From JAJRTE01 sp964418585 (GTDB taxonomy: Bacteria > Myxococcota_A > UBA796 > JAJRTE01), in the NCBI GenBank assembly GCA_964418585.1, contig CAYQMG010000054.1, positions 30,148 to 94,147 of the forward strand: a stretch of DNA of 64,000 bases. The letters run 5' to 3'. The translations under genes were made by a program, and so were the position numbers. Shown piece after piece: positions 34,806 through 42,827 of the stretch (position 1 is its first letter; every line of letters begins with the position of its first letter). Below the pieces are notes generated by a model. It made no database searches and was not told the origin of the DNA. It saw only the letters and a program-made list of their open reading frames with translations.

Positions 34806-36497
34806 CTACCGGATGGAAAGAAACGGTCCGAGCACAAGGGCATCGAGTTGTGCGTCGAGGTAGCCTCTCACCGCATCCTCCGCGGTGGCCACAATGGGTT
34901 CCTCGTGCATGTTGAACGACGTATTGACGACTGTGCCCACCCCGGTGACCTGCTTGTATGCCTCCAGGATGCGGTGAAAAGGGAGGTTGTCGGCCGGACG
35001 AACCAACTGGGGCCGGGCGGTTCCATCCACGTGAACCACTCCGGGACAGTGGCGGCTCATCCAGTCCGTACACTGAAAACAGATGGTCATGAAGCGTGCA
35101 GTCTCCTCGGCGCCGGCGAGACCAAGATAGCACCTGGAAGCGTCCTGTTCCATGGTGGCTGGCGCAAAGGGCATGAACTCGGTCCGACGAAGGCGCTTGT
35201 TGAGCCAGTCGTTCACCGAGGGGTCGTCCGGGCGATACAGGATCGACCGGTTCCCCAGGGCTCGAGGCCCCCACTCGAGGCGCCCGGCAGCCCGAGCCAC
35301 CACCTTTCCGTCTGCCAGGAGACGGGCCACCCGGGTCTCCAGGTCGGCAGGACGGGTGAACGGGAGGCCGGCCTGCTCGAGCGCATTCCTGGCGTCCGAC
35401 TCCGTGATGTCAGGCCCCAGGTAGGCGGTGGGCATGGCTCGAGGCGTCAACCCAGCGGCCAGCATGGCACCTCCGGCAGCGAGTCCGCCGTCGGACATGT
35501 GGGGATAGACGAACACACCCCGGACGCTCGGCAGTTCGTGGATCCGCTGATTCAGCTTGACGTTGGCGAACAGCCCCCCGGCGAGCGCCACGTGGGGCAC
35601 ACCGGTCCGGTGCACCCAGTAGGAGACGAAGGCACTCACCTGTGTTTCCAGGTTGCGCTGCACTGCGGCGGCAATCTCGTCGCGCGTGTATCGTCCCAGT
35701 TCCTGGAAAAACGGGTCGTCGGCCCGATCCGGACGGAGGTAGTTGTGAAGCGAGAACCCCGGACCGTCGAACCGCAGGGCTCGAGCACAATGGGCGACCA
35801 GGGCGGCGGGCGGGGAAGCATAGGCAGCCAACCCGGTGATCTTGCCTTCGTGCCTCAGCGGCTTGAACCCCAGGTACTCGGTGACCCTCGAATAGTAGGT
35901 GTTGATCGATGACAGCCCACTCTGGCGATACACCGGCTCGAATCGACCGCCTCGAGCCACATGCACAGCCACGGACGTGCCGTCGCCCATGGCATCGATC
36001 GTGACCACCAGGGCCGGATCGAATGGTGCCGACAGACCGGCGGCTGCGGCATGAGCCAGGTGATGGTCGAGAAACCGAATCGGTTTCCGGAGCCCCACTC
36101 GAGCCAGTTCCCGTTTCAGGAGGGGCCACGACGCGATCTTCTCGGCCCAGGAAAGGCCGAACTTGCGCAAGGCCACCTGATAAAGGATGTAGAGATGGAG
36201 CAGATAGCTGAACTGGGAGGCTCCGGACTTGATCTTCCGGTGCCACTGCCTGGCGGCCCGAAGGACCGCCGCCGGGGTATAGGCGGTCCCCACAACGACC
36301 TGGTCAAGGTCGCCCGGCGACACCCCAGACAAATTCAGCACCTCGGCAACAGCAAGAGCGGGAAAGGCACCATAGTGCTTGATCCGGTTCAGCCGCTCCT
36401 CGCTGACCGCTGCAACGACCCGGCCGTCCGCGACGAGCGCGGCCCCTGCGTCGTGATTGTCGGCAATGCCCAGGACAATGGAAGGGCGTTTCTTCAT
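34806..36497 (-). CDS. Carbamoyltransferase, NodU/CmcH family (first copy)
   Basis: A 563-residue O-carbamoyltransferase. The family forms carbamoyl-adenylate from carbamoyl phosphate and ATP and passes the carbamoyl group to a hydroxyl, often of a sugar. The Kae1-like N-terminal domain has LGIADNHDAGAAL and the metal-binding FLDHHLAHA; the C-terminal YrdC-like part has RLEWGPRALGNRSIL, HVDGTARPQLV and VVNTSFNMHEEPIV. The ATG at 36497 starts at the family N-terminus. It lies 101 bases after the B12 radical SAM gene. A second, more canonical copy lies at 59426-61135. The acceptor is unknown. Confidence 0.88.
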   Translation of the reverse strand: MKKRPSIVLGIADNHDAGAALVADGRVVAAVSEERLNRIKHYGAFPALAVAEVLNLSGVSPGDLDQVVVGTAYTPAAVLRAARQWHRKIKSGASQFSYLLHLYILYQVALRKFGLSWAEKIASWPLLKRELARVGLRKPIRFLDHHLAHAAAAGLSAPFDPALVVTIDAMGDGTSVAVHVARGGRFEPVYRQSGLSSINTYYSRVTEYLGFKPLRHEGKITGLAAYASPPAALVAHCARALRFDGPGFSLHNYLRPDRADDPFFQELGRYTRDEIAAAVQRNLETQVSAFVSYWVHRTGVPHVALAGGLFANVKLNQRIHELPSVRGVFVYPHMSDGGLAAGGAMLAAGLTPRAMPTAYLGPDITESDARNALEQAGLPFTRPADLETRVARLLADGKVVARAAGRLEWGPRALGNRSILYRPDDPSVNDWLNKRLRRTEFMPFAPATMEQDASRCYLGLAGAEETARFMTICFQCTDWMSRHCPGVVHVDGTARPQLVRPADNLPFHRILEAYKQVTGVGTVVNTSFNMHEEPIVATAEDAVRGYLDAQLDALVLGPFLSIR

Positions 36498-36598
36498 GCT
36501 TGATTCACCACTCCTGCCACCTGTGTCGCGACCTGCCCGCCCCGCGGTTCGGAACACCCCGCGACCTGTTCGAACACCGTGCCCAATTCCCAGGTGTC

Positions 36599-38086
36599 TC
36601 ATTCGACGAGCATCTGCCAGGCGGTCCGCACATACCGTTCGAGTTCGCCCATCGACTTGACCCGGAGCAGTGCCCGCAAGACGTAGCCGGGGCGAAAGTA
36701 GAATCTGAGATAGGCCTCCCGGGTCCAGGCGGTGACCTCCTCCTCCGTCAGGTCCGTCCCCGGCCGGGACATGGGTTGATCCACGGTCTCGTCCAGTACG
36801 AATTCACGCCAGAAATCCCGTTTTGTTTCATGCAGATACATCTCGTAGAGTTCTGTGGCCGGCATGGGCGTGACCTTGGAGAACTGGGCATAATCCAGAC
36901 CCAACTCCACAGCAAACCGAATCGTCTGCTCCACCGTCTCCGGGGTCTCCCCCGGACTCCCAATCATGAAATAGCCAAACGTGTCGATCCCGGCCCGCCG
37001 CGTCTCCTCGAGCACCTCCCGGATCTGGTTCAGGTCGCTGTGTTTTCGAAGTGTCTCCAGGATTCCCGAGTTGCCGGATTCGATTCCGTAGTAGATCCGG
37101 GTACAACCGGCTCGAGCCATGGCCTTCAAGGTGTCCCGGTCCACACAATCAGGGCGGCTGCGGGCTGACCAGATCATGTCCAGCTTCCGCCTCCGGATCT
37201 CGTCACATACCGCCAGAACTCGAGTCTTGTCGATGGTGAACGAGGAATCGAAGAAATCGAACTCACGAACCCCATGCTCCTTCACCCCCACCTCGAGTTC
37301 ATCCACCACGTTGGATGCCGACCGCCCCCGAAACGCCCTGGACCCCTGCTCGCAGAAAATACAACGATAGGGACATCCACGACTGGTGATGATGGGAGAG
37401 AAGTTCTTGTACTTGGAGACAAAAGAATAGTAGAGACTGTTGTCGATAAGATGCCGCGCTGGAAACGGCGCGTCGTCCACATGCTCGAGCACGTGGGGGG
37501 CCGCGGTCACCACAGGCGTTCCGGCCGGGTTCCTGTAGACCACCCCGGGCACACCTCCCGGATCCCGGCCTCGAGACAGGGCGGTCAGAAGCGGTACCAG
37601 GCTCACCTCGGCCTCCCCGGTCACCCCGTAGTCGATGACCTCGTGGGCCAGGGTCTCGAGCGGATAGATCCCCACGTGCACCCCTCCGACCACCACGGGG
37701 ACATTTACTGTCTCCTTGAGTGCCTTGATCCATCTAAGTGTCTGGTGAAACAGGTAGGTGGTGATGGTGTACCCGACAAAGTGGGGACGAAACGCACGGA
37801 CCCGCACCCGGGCTTGCTCGAGGTCGAGGCCTTCTGCGTGGGCGTCGACGAACAGCACGGAGCAGCCGGCGTCCTCGAGGGTTCCGGCCACGTAAAGGAG
37901 ACTGAGGTTTGGAAAGACTCCGTAGTTCTCCTTGACGACCTTGATGCCCGGCTCGTTCTTGATGGTCCCGTAAGGGGGGTACACGAGGGCGACCCGGACG
38001 CCCTGGAGAGGCTTTTGGCCATCGGTTCGATAGTTCGTGTAGCGATCCCGCACGTTCTCCGCTCCGCGACTGCCTCCACGAGTCAC
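36599..38086 (-). CDS. B12-binding radical SAM enzyme
   Basis: A 495-residue protein. The N-terminal cobalamin-binding domain has the DxHxxG motif (Asp81, His83, Gly86) and VVVGGVHVGIYP. The radical SAM domain follows, with the cluster-binding Cys238-x3-Cys242-x2-Cys245 in SRGCPYRCIFCEQG, and YYGIESGNSGILE later. Such enzymes make methylations and rearrangements at unreactive carbons in lipids, cofactors and natural products. The GTG at 38086 has GGAAG nine bases upstream. Substrate unknown; linkage to a carbamoyltransferase, aldehyde dehydrogenase and glycosyltransferase suggests modification of a small molecule or glycan. Confidence 0.88.
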   Translation of the reverse strand: MTRGGSRGAENVRDRYTNYRTDGQKPLQGVRVALVYPPYGTIKNEPGIKVVKENYGVFPNLSLLYVAGTLEDAGCSVLFVDAHAEGLDLEQARVRVRAFRPHFVGYTITTYLFHQTLRWIKALKETVNVPVVVGGVHVGIYPLETLAHEVIDYGVTGEAEVSLVPLLTALSRGRDPGGVPGVVYRNPAGTPVVTAAPHVLEHVDDAPFPARHLIDNSLYYSFVSKYKNFSPIITSRGCPYRCIFCEQGSRAFRGRSASNVVDELEVGVKEHGVREFDFFDSSFTIDKTRVLAVCDEIRRRKLDMIWSARSRPDCVDRDTLKAMARAGCTRIYYGIESGNSGILETLRKHSDLNQIREVLEETRRAGIDTFGYFMIGSPGETPETVEQTIRFAVELGLDYAQFSKVTPMPATELYEMYLHETKRDFWREFVLDETVDQPMSRPGTDLTEEEVTAWTREAYLRFYFRPGYVLRALLRVKSMGELERYVRTAWQMLVE

Positions 38087-38159
38087 AGGTGTTGCTTCCG
38101 CATGCCCGCCCGATCTGCCCTTGTGGGGGAGGACGGAAGGAGCGCCCGGGGACGGACCG

Positions 38160-39725
38160 TCACCTCTCGCGGATCATCTGGTAGACCAGGTCCATGAATC
38201 CTGCGGCGCCCTTGGCCTTTTCGGACCAACGCGAATGATTCATGAGTCGGGCGGCGTGGATGAGGGTGCGGTACATCTTGTGGGAGTAGGGCTGCCAGAA
38301 AGGGCTCCACTTCAAGGTAGGCACCGTCTCCTCGTTCACGTGATACCCGATGCAAAGGTCCCGGAGTCCGTCGTCCGAATGGACCCGCCCCACACCGCTC
38401 TTCTTGACTCCCTGCCAGGGCGTTTCGGGACAGCCGTGAGTGATCAACGTCTCGTTGATCATCACAGTCCCTGCTTCGAGACGCTCGGCGACCCGGCGCA
38501 TCTCCTTTGGGTCACGGCCGTAGACGTAGGCATTGAGGCCGTAGATGGAACGGTTGGCCCGCTCGATGGCCTCCTCCACGGTCTGGACCTTCATGATGGG
38601 GAGCGTCGGGCCGAAGGTCTCCTCCTTGACGCACTCCATTTCCTCGTCCACATCGACGAGCACGGTGGGGAGATAGAACTGGCCCGGCCCCTCCAGCCGC
38701 TTGCCTCCGGTCAGAGCGCGAGCGCCTGCTTCCAGCGCTTGCTTTACCTGGGACTCCACCACCTCGAGCTGCGCGGGATCGGTCATCGGCCCCATGTCGA
38801 CCCCATCCTCCAGGGGGTTCCCCACCTTCATCCGGGACACTTTCTCGGTCACGCGCCGAACCACTTCATCGTACACACTCTCATGCACATAGGCTCGCTC
38901 GATGGACGCACACACCTGGCCGGCATTGCAAAACGCCCCCCAGACCAGGGAACCGGTGACCACGTCCAGGTCGGCGTCCGGAAGCACGATGGCGGGATCC
39001 TTGCCCCCGAGTTCCATGGAGCACGGGATGAGCAACCGACCACAAAGCTCCGAAACCTTGACCCCCACCGCGGTCGACCCGGTGAAATTCACATAGTCCA
39101 CGCCGTACTTGATCATCTCCGACGCGACCCGGCCCGGGCAAGGAATGACCTGGAACACGTCCGGATCCAACCCGGCCTCGTCGAACAGCTCCCGGCCCTT
39201 CAATGCGATGAGCGGGGTGAGGCTGGCGGGCTTGAGCACCACGGCGTTGCCGGCGAGGAGCGCCATGACCACCTCACCATAGGGAATGGTGAACGGGAAG
39301 TTCCAGGGCGAGATGACGAGCACCACACCTCGAGGCCGATAGTGGATGTAGCTTCGGCGGTGCTTGAGCAAATGAAGGTCGATCTTGCGCGGTTTCAGAA
39401 TGTTCTTGGCTCGAGACGCAAAGTAGCTGGCGAGGTCTGCAATGGCGAAGACCTCGGTGACAAAAGATTCTTCCAGAACCTTCCCATTTTCCTGGGAAAT
39501 CAGCTCACAGACCTCCTCGGCCCGGTCCAGAAGCACATCGCGGAAGCGCTTGATGACACGGATCCGCTCGTCAAGCCCCCGTGCTTCCCAGTGACGCTGC
39601 GCCGCTCGAGCCCGCTCAATGGCCTCCCTGGCCTCCTCGACAGAATGGGATTTCACCTCCCCGATCTTCTCTCCGGTGGCGGGATTGAAGCTCTCGATCA
39701 CCTGCCGTTTTGGTTTCGCACACAT
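38160..39725 (-). CDS. NAD(P)-dependent aldehyde dehydrogenase
   Basis: A 521-residue aldehyde dehydrogenase. The catalytic Cys is in FCNAGQVCAS, the general base Glu in SMELGGKDP and the nucleotide-binding FTGSTAVG and VISPWNFPF motifs are intact. It oxidises an aldehyde to an acid with NAD(P). The C-terminus extends about 45 residues beyond most relatives and is basic and helical (YSHKMYRTLIHAARLM), possibly for membrane contact as in fatty-aldehyde enzymes. AGGAGG lies five bases before the ATG. The substrate cannot be assigned. Confidence 0.92.
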   Translation of the reverse strand: MCAKPKRQVIESFNPATGEKIGEVKSHSVEEAREAIERARAAQRHWEARGLDERIRVIKRFRDVLLDRAEEVCELISQENGKVLEESFVTEVFAIADLASYFASRAKNILKPRKIDLHLLKHRRSYIHYRPRGVVLVISPWNFPFTIPYGEVVMALLAGNAVVLKPASLTPLIALKGRELFDEAGLDPDVFQVIPCPGRVASEMIKYGVDYVNFTGSTAVGVKVSELCGRLLIPCSMELGGKDPAIVLPDADLDVVTGSLVWGAFCNAGQVCASIERAYVHESVYDEVVRRVTEKVSRMKVGNPLEDGVDMGPMTDPAQLEVVESQVKQALEAGARALTGGKRLEGPGQFYLPTVLVDVDEEMECVKEETFGPTLPIMKVQTVEEAIERANRSIYGLNAYVYGRDPKEMRRVAERLEAGTVMINETLITHGCPETPWQGVKKSGVGRVHSDDGLRDLCIGYHVNEETVPTLKWSPFWQPYSHKMYRTLIHAARLMNHSRWSEKAKGAAGFMDLVYQMIRER

Positions 39726-39823
39726 GTCAACCTCCTGTCACAGGGTTGGTCCCAGCGCCTTGGGTTCGCAGAGCTTTCCATGGTTTCGGGCACCCCTTCC
39801 GTCCGCCAAGTCCACACAGACGG

Positions 39824-40834
39824 CTAGGCCAGGCCCAGATCGGCCACCTCCTCCTCGTCCAGGCCGAGGTAATGCGCGATCTCGTGTTGCAACGTGATCT
39901 TGATCTCCTCCAGAAGTTCCTCCCGCGTGCGTACGGCCCGCTGGAGATTCCCCCGGTAGAGGACGATCTCTGATGGAACATGGGCCCACGGATCCTCGAT
40001 CTGCTCGGGCAACGACTGGCCCCGGAAAAGGCCCCAAAGGCTCGGCGACAGGGGGGGATCCTCTGCCCTGAGATCCTCGTCGGACGGAATCTCCGCCACC
40101 GAGATGGGCACGTTGGCCAGGTAGTCCCGAAGCCGCGGAGGCAGGGAGGTCAACACTTCCTCCACCACCTTCTCGAACTCCTCCACCGACAGGTCGAGAG
40201 GAGCCGGATAGGTCTCCGGATCCAGGGTACGCGCGCGCTCGAACGCCCGCCGGGCACCGGTCTGGTCATCCAGGCGCTCGAGCACGAGGCCGAGAAAGAA
40301 ATGGGCGTCAGCCCGCGTGTCGTCCGCTTCCACGGCTGTCTGAAGGACCGTGAGCGCCTCTTCCAGCTTGAGTTGCTCGTAGAGGGACACACCGAGGCCC
40401 ACCATGGCCTCGGGCATGCCGGGCACATATTGGAGCGCAGTATCGTAGAACTGAGCCGCGCCATCGCTGTACCCGAGGTCTTGCATGGCGTCGCCCATCA
40501 GGACCAACACGTGCGGTTCGACCTTGTCCTCGCCCAGCAGGGGCTCACACAGTTCAACGGTGCGTTCCGGAAGGCCAACTCCCAGGTAAGCCTCGGCCAG
40601 AAATGTTCGGGCCTCCACGTTGCCCGGCTCGCGCGCCAGGATCTCCTGCTCCACCTCGAGCAACCTGTCCACGTCTCCGGTCATCGTGGCCAGGACCGCC
40701 TGATACAACCGGGCGTCCACGTTGTCCTTGTCCAGGGACAGGACCTGGCTGCACAACGCCTCGGCGGTCTTCTGTTCGCCGTCGTCGATGGCACGTTCTA
40801 TCCTGTCCAGCAACTCACCAACCGTCTCGTTCAT
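39824..40834 (-). CDS. TPR protein fused to a zincin-like metallopeptidase domain
   Basis: A 336-residue cytoplasmic protein. Residues about 5-215 are TPR helices (for example AEALCSQVLSLDKDN, FFLGLVLERLDDQTGA). The last 115 residues match the small zincin-like metallopeptidase family (PF06262): SVEEFEKVVEEVLTSLP, then IVLYRGNLQRA and QHEIAHYLGLDEEEV, giving an HExxHxxG zinc site. Family members are normally about 120 residues alone. TPRs may recruit a substrate. GGAGG about ten bases before the ATG supports the start. Confidence 0.83.
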   Translation of the reverse strand: MNETVGELLDRIERAIDDGEQKTAEALCSQVLSLDKDNVDARLYQAVLATMTGDVDRLLEVEQEILAREPGNVEARTFLAEAYLGVGLPERTVELCEPLLGEDKVEPHVLVLMGDAMQDLGYSDGAAQFYDTALQYVPGMPEAMVGLGVSLYEQLKLEEALTVLQTAVEADDTRADAHFFLGLVLERLDDQTGARRAFERARTLDPETYPAPLDLSVEEFEKVVEEVLTSLPPRLRDYLANVPISVAEIPSDEDLRAEDPPLSPSLWGLFRGQSLPEQIEDPWAHVPSEIVLYRGNLQRAVRTREELLEEIKITLQHEIAHYLGLDEEEVADLGLA

Positions 40835-40948
40835 CCGACCAAAGCCTCCTCTCGGTCCTCACGATCCCCGGGGATGATCCCGGGTCGTCCAACCTGAAAA
40901 CGATACTCCAATTGGGGTCTGCAGGGAAGTGAAAAGCGCCCCAATGAC

Positions 40949-42697
40949 TCACCGTTTTTCCCCACCGGAGGGCTCTTGCCAGGGCCGAAGCCCGTGGACA
41001 AACACACGTACCCCGGTGGAAAGTACCAGGGAAGTCCTGAGTTCCCACTTGTGGGCCTGGGCTTCCAGCACACTCAGAATGGGCAACGCTTCCAGGTCCT
41101 CGAGGGCATGACGCTCTGCCATCACGTCCCGGACAGATTCTGGGGTGGGGAACTGTCGACGCGAGGGGGTCACGTACACGAACACATCCATCAGACGGAG
41201 ATTCTCGTAGAATCCTTCCGGATTCTGAATCAAACCGTTCACGATGGCGTGCGGAAATGCGCAGCGGAGGAAAAAGGTGAGGTACCCCTCGAAAAAGAGT
41301 GAATCCTCGCTAAACGTGCCGATCCGGAATCGTGGCAACGAACCTCGAGCTTCCCGCACCGCGTCCACGATCCGCGGTACCTTGAAATCCTCGTCGATCG
41401 GGGGCTGGCTCTGGATGTACCGCGGCGACACCCATTCCGGAGGAATGGGCGATCGGCCCACCAACAACGACAAGTCCACGACTCGAGGTGACACTCCACG
41501 TCCCACCACCAGCCGCTCCGGGACCAGGCCGCTTCCGAACGAGAGGACATCGTACTGGGCCACGCCCAGCACCAAAGCCAGAACGACCACTACAGTTCGC
41601 AGCAGCCGACTTCTCAACGACATCCACCCGGCCGCTCCCAGGATGGCGAAGGCGGGAAGCAGGGGAATGGTGTAGTAGATCTGCTTTTTCTGAATAAACG
41701 TGAACACGATCAGCGGGGCGAGCATCCAGGTCCAGAAGAGATACTGTCGCCGCTCCCCGCGCAAGAGGACCAGAATCAGACCCATCGCGGTCAGGAGGCC
41801 CAGTGCGAACCCGGCCTGACCGTCCAGCAGGGTGAGCGGATAGAAGAGGAGTGAAGTCGGAGCGAAGGGGTCCCGGATTTCGCTGCGCTCCCCGGTATCC
41901 AGGATCTCTCCGGCCGCCACCTGGGAGAGCACCTCCTGCCGATGGTATTGAAAAAAGTTGACGTAGTAGTAGCCACACACCACCAATCCGGCCACCACGG
42001 CCAGGCCCACGTTCGTCCACACGGTGCGACGGCGCGCCGACCGCGCTCCAGAACGCTGGGCAAGTCCTGACAGCATCATGTGCAGCGCCGGCATGGCGAG
42101 GAAAAAGATGCCGGAAAGGCGGTCCACCAGCATGGTCAATCCTGCGCAAAGGCCGAACAGGATGCTTTGTCGGGTGCGGGCGAACCGTTGGGTGTCCATG
42201 AGCACAAGGATCGAAAACGCCACCATGGCTGTCAAAGGCACATTGGGCTCGAAGTGGCGGAGATTCCCGAAGATGGAAGGGAAGAACCCGACGAGCGTGG
42301 CGGCGATCAGGCCCGTGGTGCGCCCGTGCAGGAGGGTTCCAAGCCTGTACACGGAAAAGAAAAGGAGGGCAAGAAAGACCAGGTTGGCGTACACGAACGA
42401 GTCGCGAGACAGGTCCACGGCCAGAAAAGGAAACGCCACCACGTAGTGCAGCGGCGGCCAGTACTGCTCGAACAACAGGTGATGGAGCAGTACCCATGCA
42501 CGCTCCTGCCAGGCGACCCAGAGTTCCAGGGCGTTGTCCAGGTGGTAGATTTCGTTCTGGTACCCGTTGGGCAACGTGTTCCGGTGCAACCAGTGCACCA
42601 GCCCGGCAGCATGAGCTGCGAACAGGAATACCAGGAACGCACGCCCAAGCCAGCGCGAGGCTCTTGACACCACCAACAAGTCATCCCTGGGCTTCAC
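40949..42697 (-). CDS. GT39/ArnT-like membrane glycosyltransferase
   Basis: A 582-residue protein with about twelve membrane helices and a soluble C-terminal part from about residue 420. The first loop contains an acidic NEIYHLDNALE patch, like the catalytic DE-type loop of GT-C enzymes of the ArnT/PMT_2 family, which transfer a sugar from a polyprenyl phosphate donor. The GTG at 42697 is preceded by a very strong GGAGGTGAT. Donor and acceptor are unknown. Its place among carbamoyltransferase and radical SAM genes suggests glycan or lipid modification. Confidence 0.82.
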   Translation of the reverse strand: MKPRDDLLVVSRASRWLGRAFLVFLFAAHAAGLVHWLHRNTLPNGYQNEIYHLDNALELWVAWQERAWVLLHHLLFEQYWPPLHYVVAFPFLAVDLSRDSFVYANLVFLALLFFSVYRLGTLLHGRTTGLIAATLVGFFPSIFGNLRHFEPNVPLTAMVAFSILVLMDTQRFARTRQSILFGLCAGLTMLVDRLSGIFFLAMPALHMMLSGLAQRSGARSARRRTVWTNVGLAVVAGLVVCGYYYVNFFQYHRQEVLSQVAAGEILDTGERSEIRDPFAPTSLLFYPLTLLDGQAGFALGLLTAMGLILVLLRGERRQYLFWTWMLAPLIVFTFIQKKQIYYTIPLLPAFAILGAAGWMSLRSRLLRTVVVVLALVLGVAQYDVLSFGSGLVPERLVVGRGVSPRVVDLSLLVGRSPIPPEWVSPRYIQSQPPIDEDFKVPRIVDAVREARGSLPRFRIGTFSEDSLFFEGYLTFFLRCAFPHAIVNGLIQNPEGFYENLRLMDVFVYVTPSRRQFPTPESVRDVMAERHALEDLEALPILSVLEAQAHKWELRTSLVLSTGVRVFVHGLRPWQEPSGGEKR

Positions 42698-42827
42698 GAC
42701 GCTGGTATCACCTCCACGCGCCCGCGTTCCGCCTCCACCTGCAGAGACCCCGGTCCCTTGTCCCGAACAGCCGCGGGCCGGAGACCTCCCGCTTTTTCGC
42801 GGTCAGGCCCCGCCCACTCCCGTGCAC

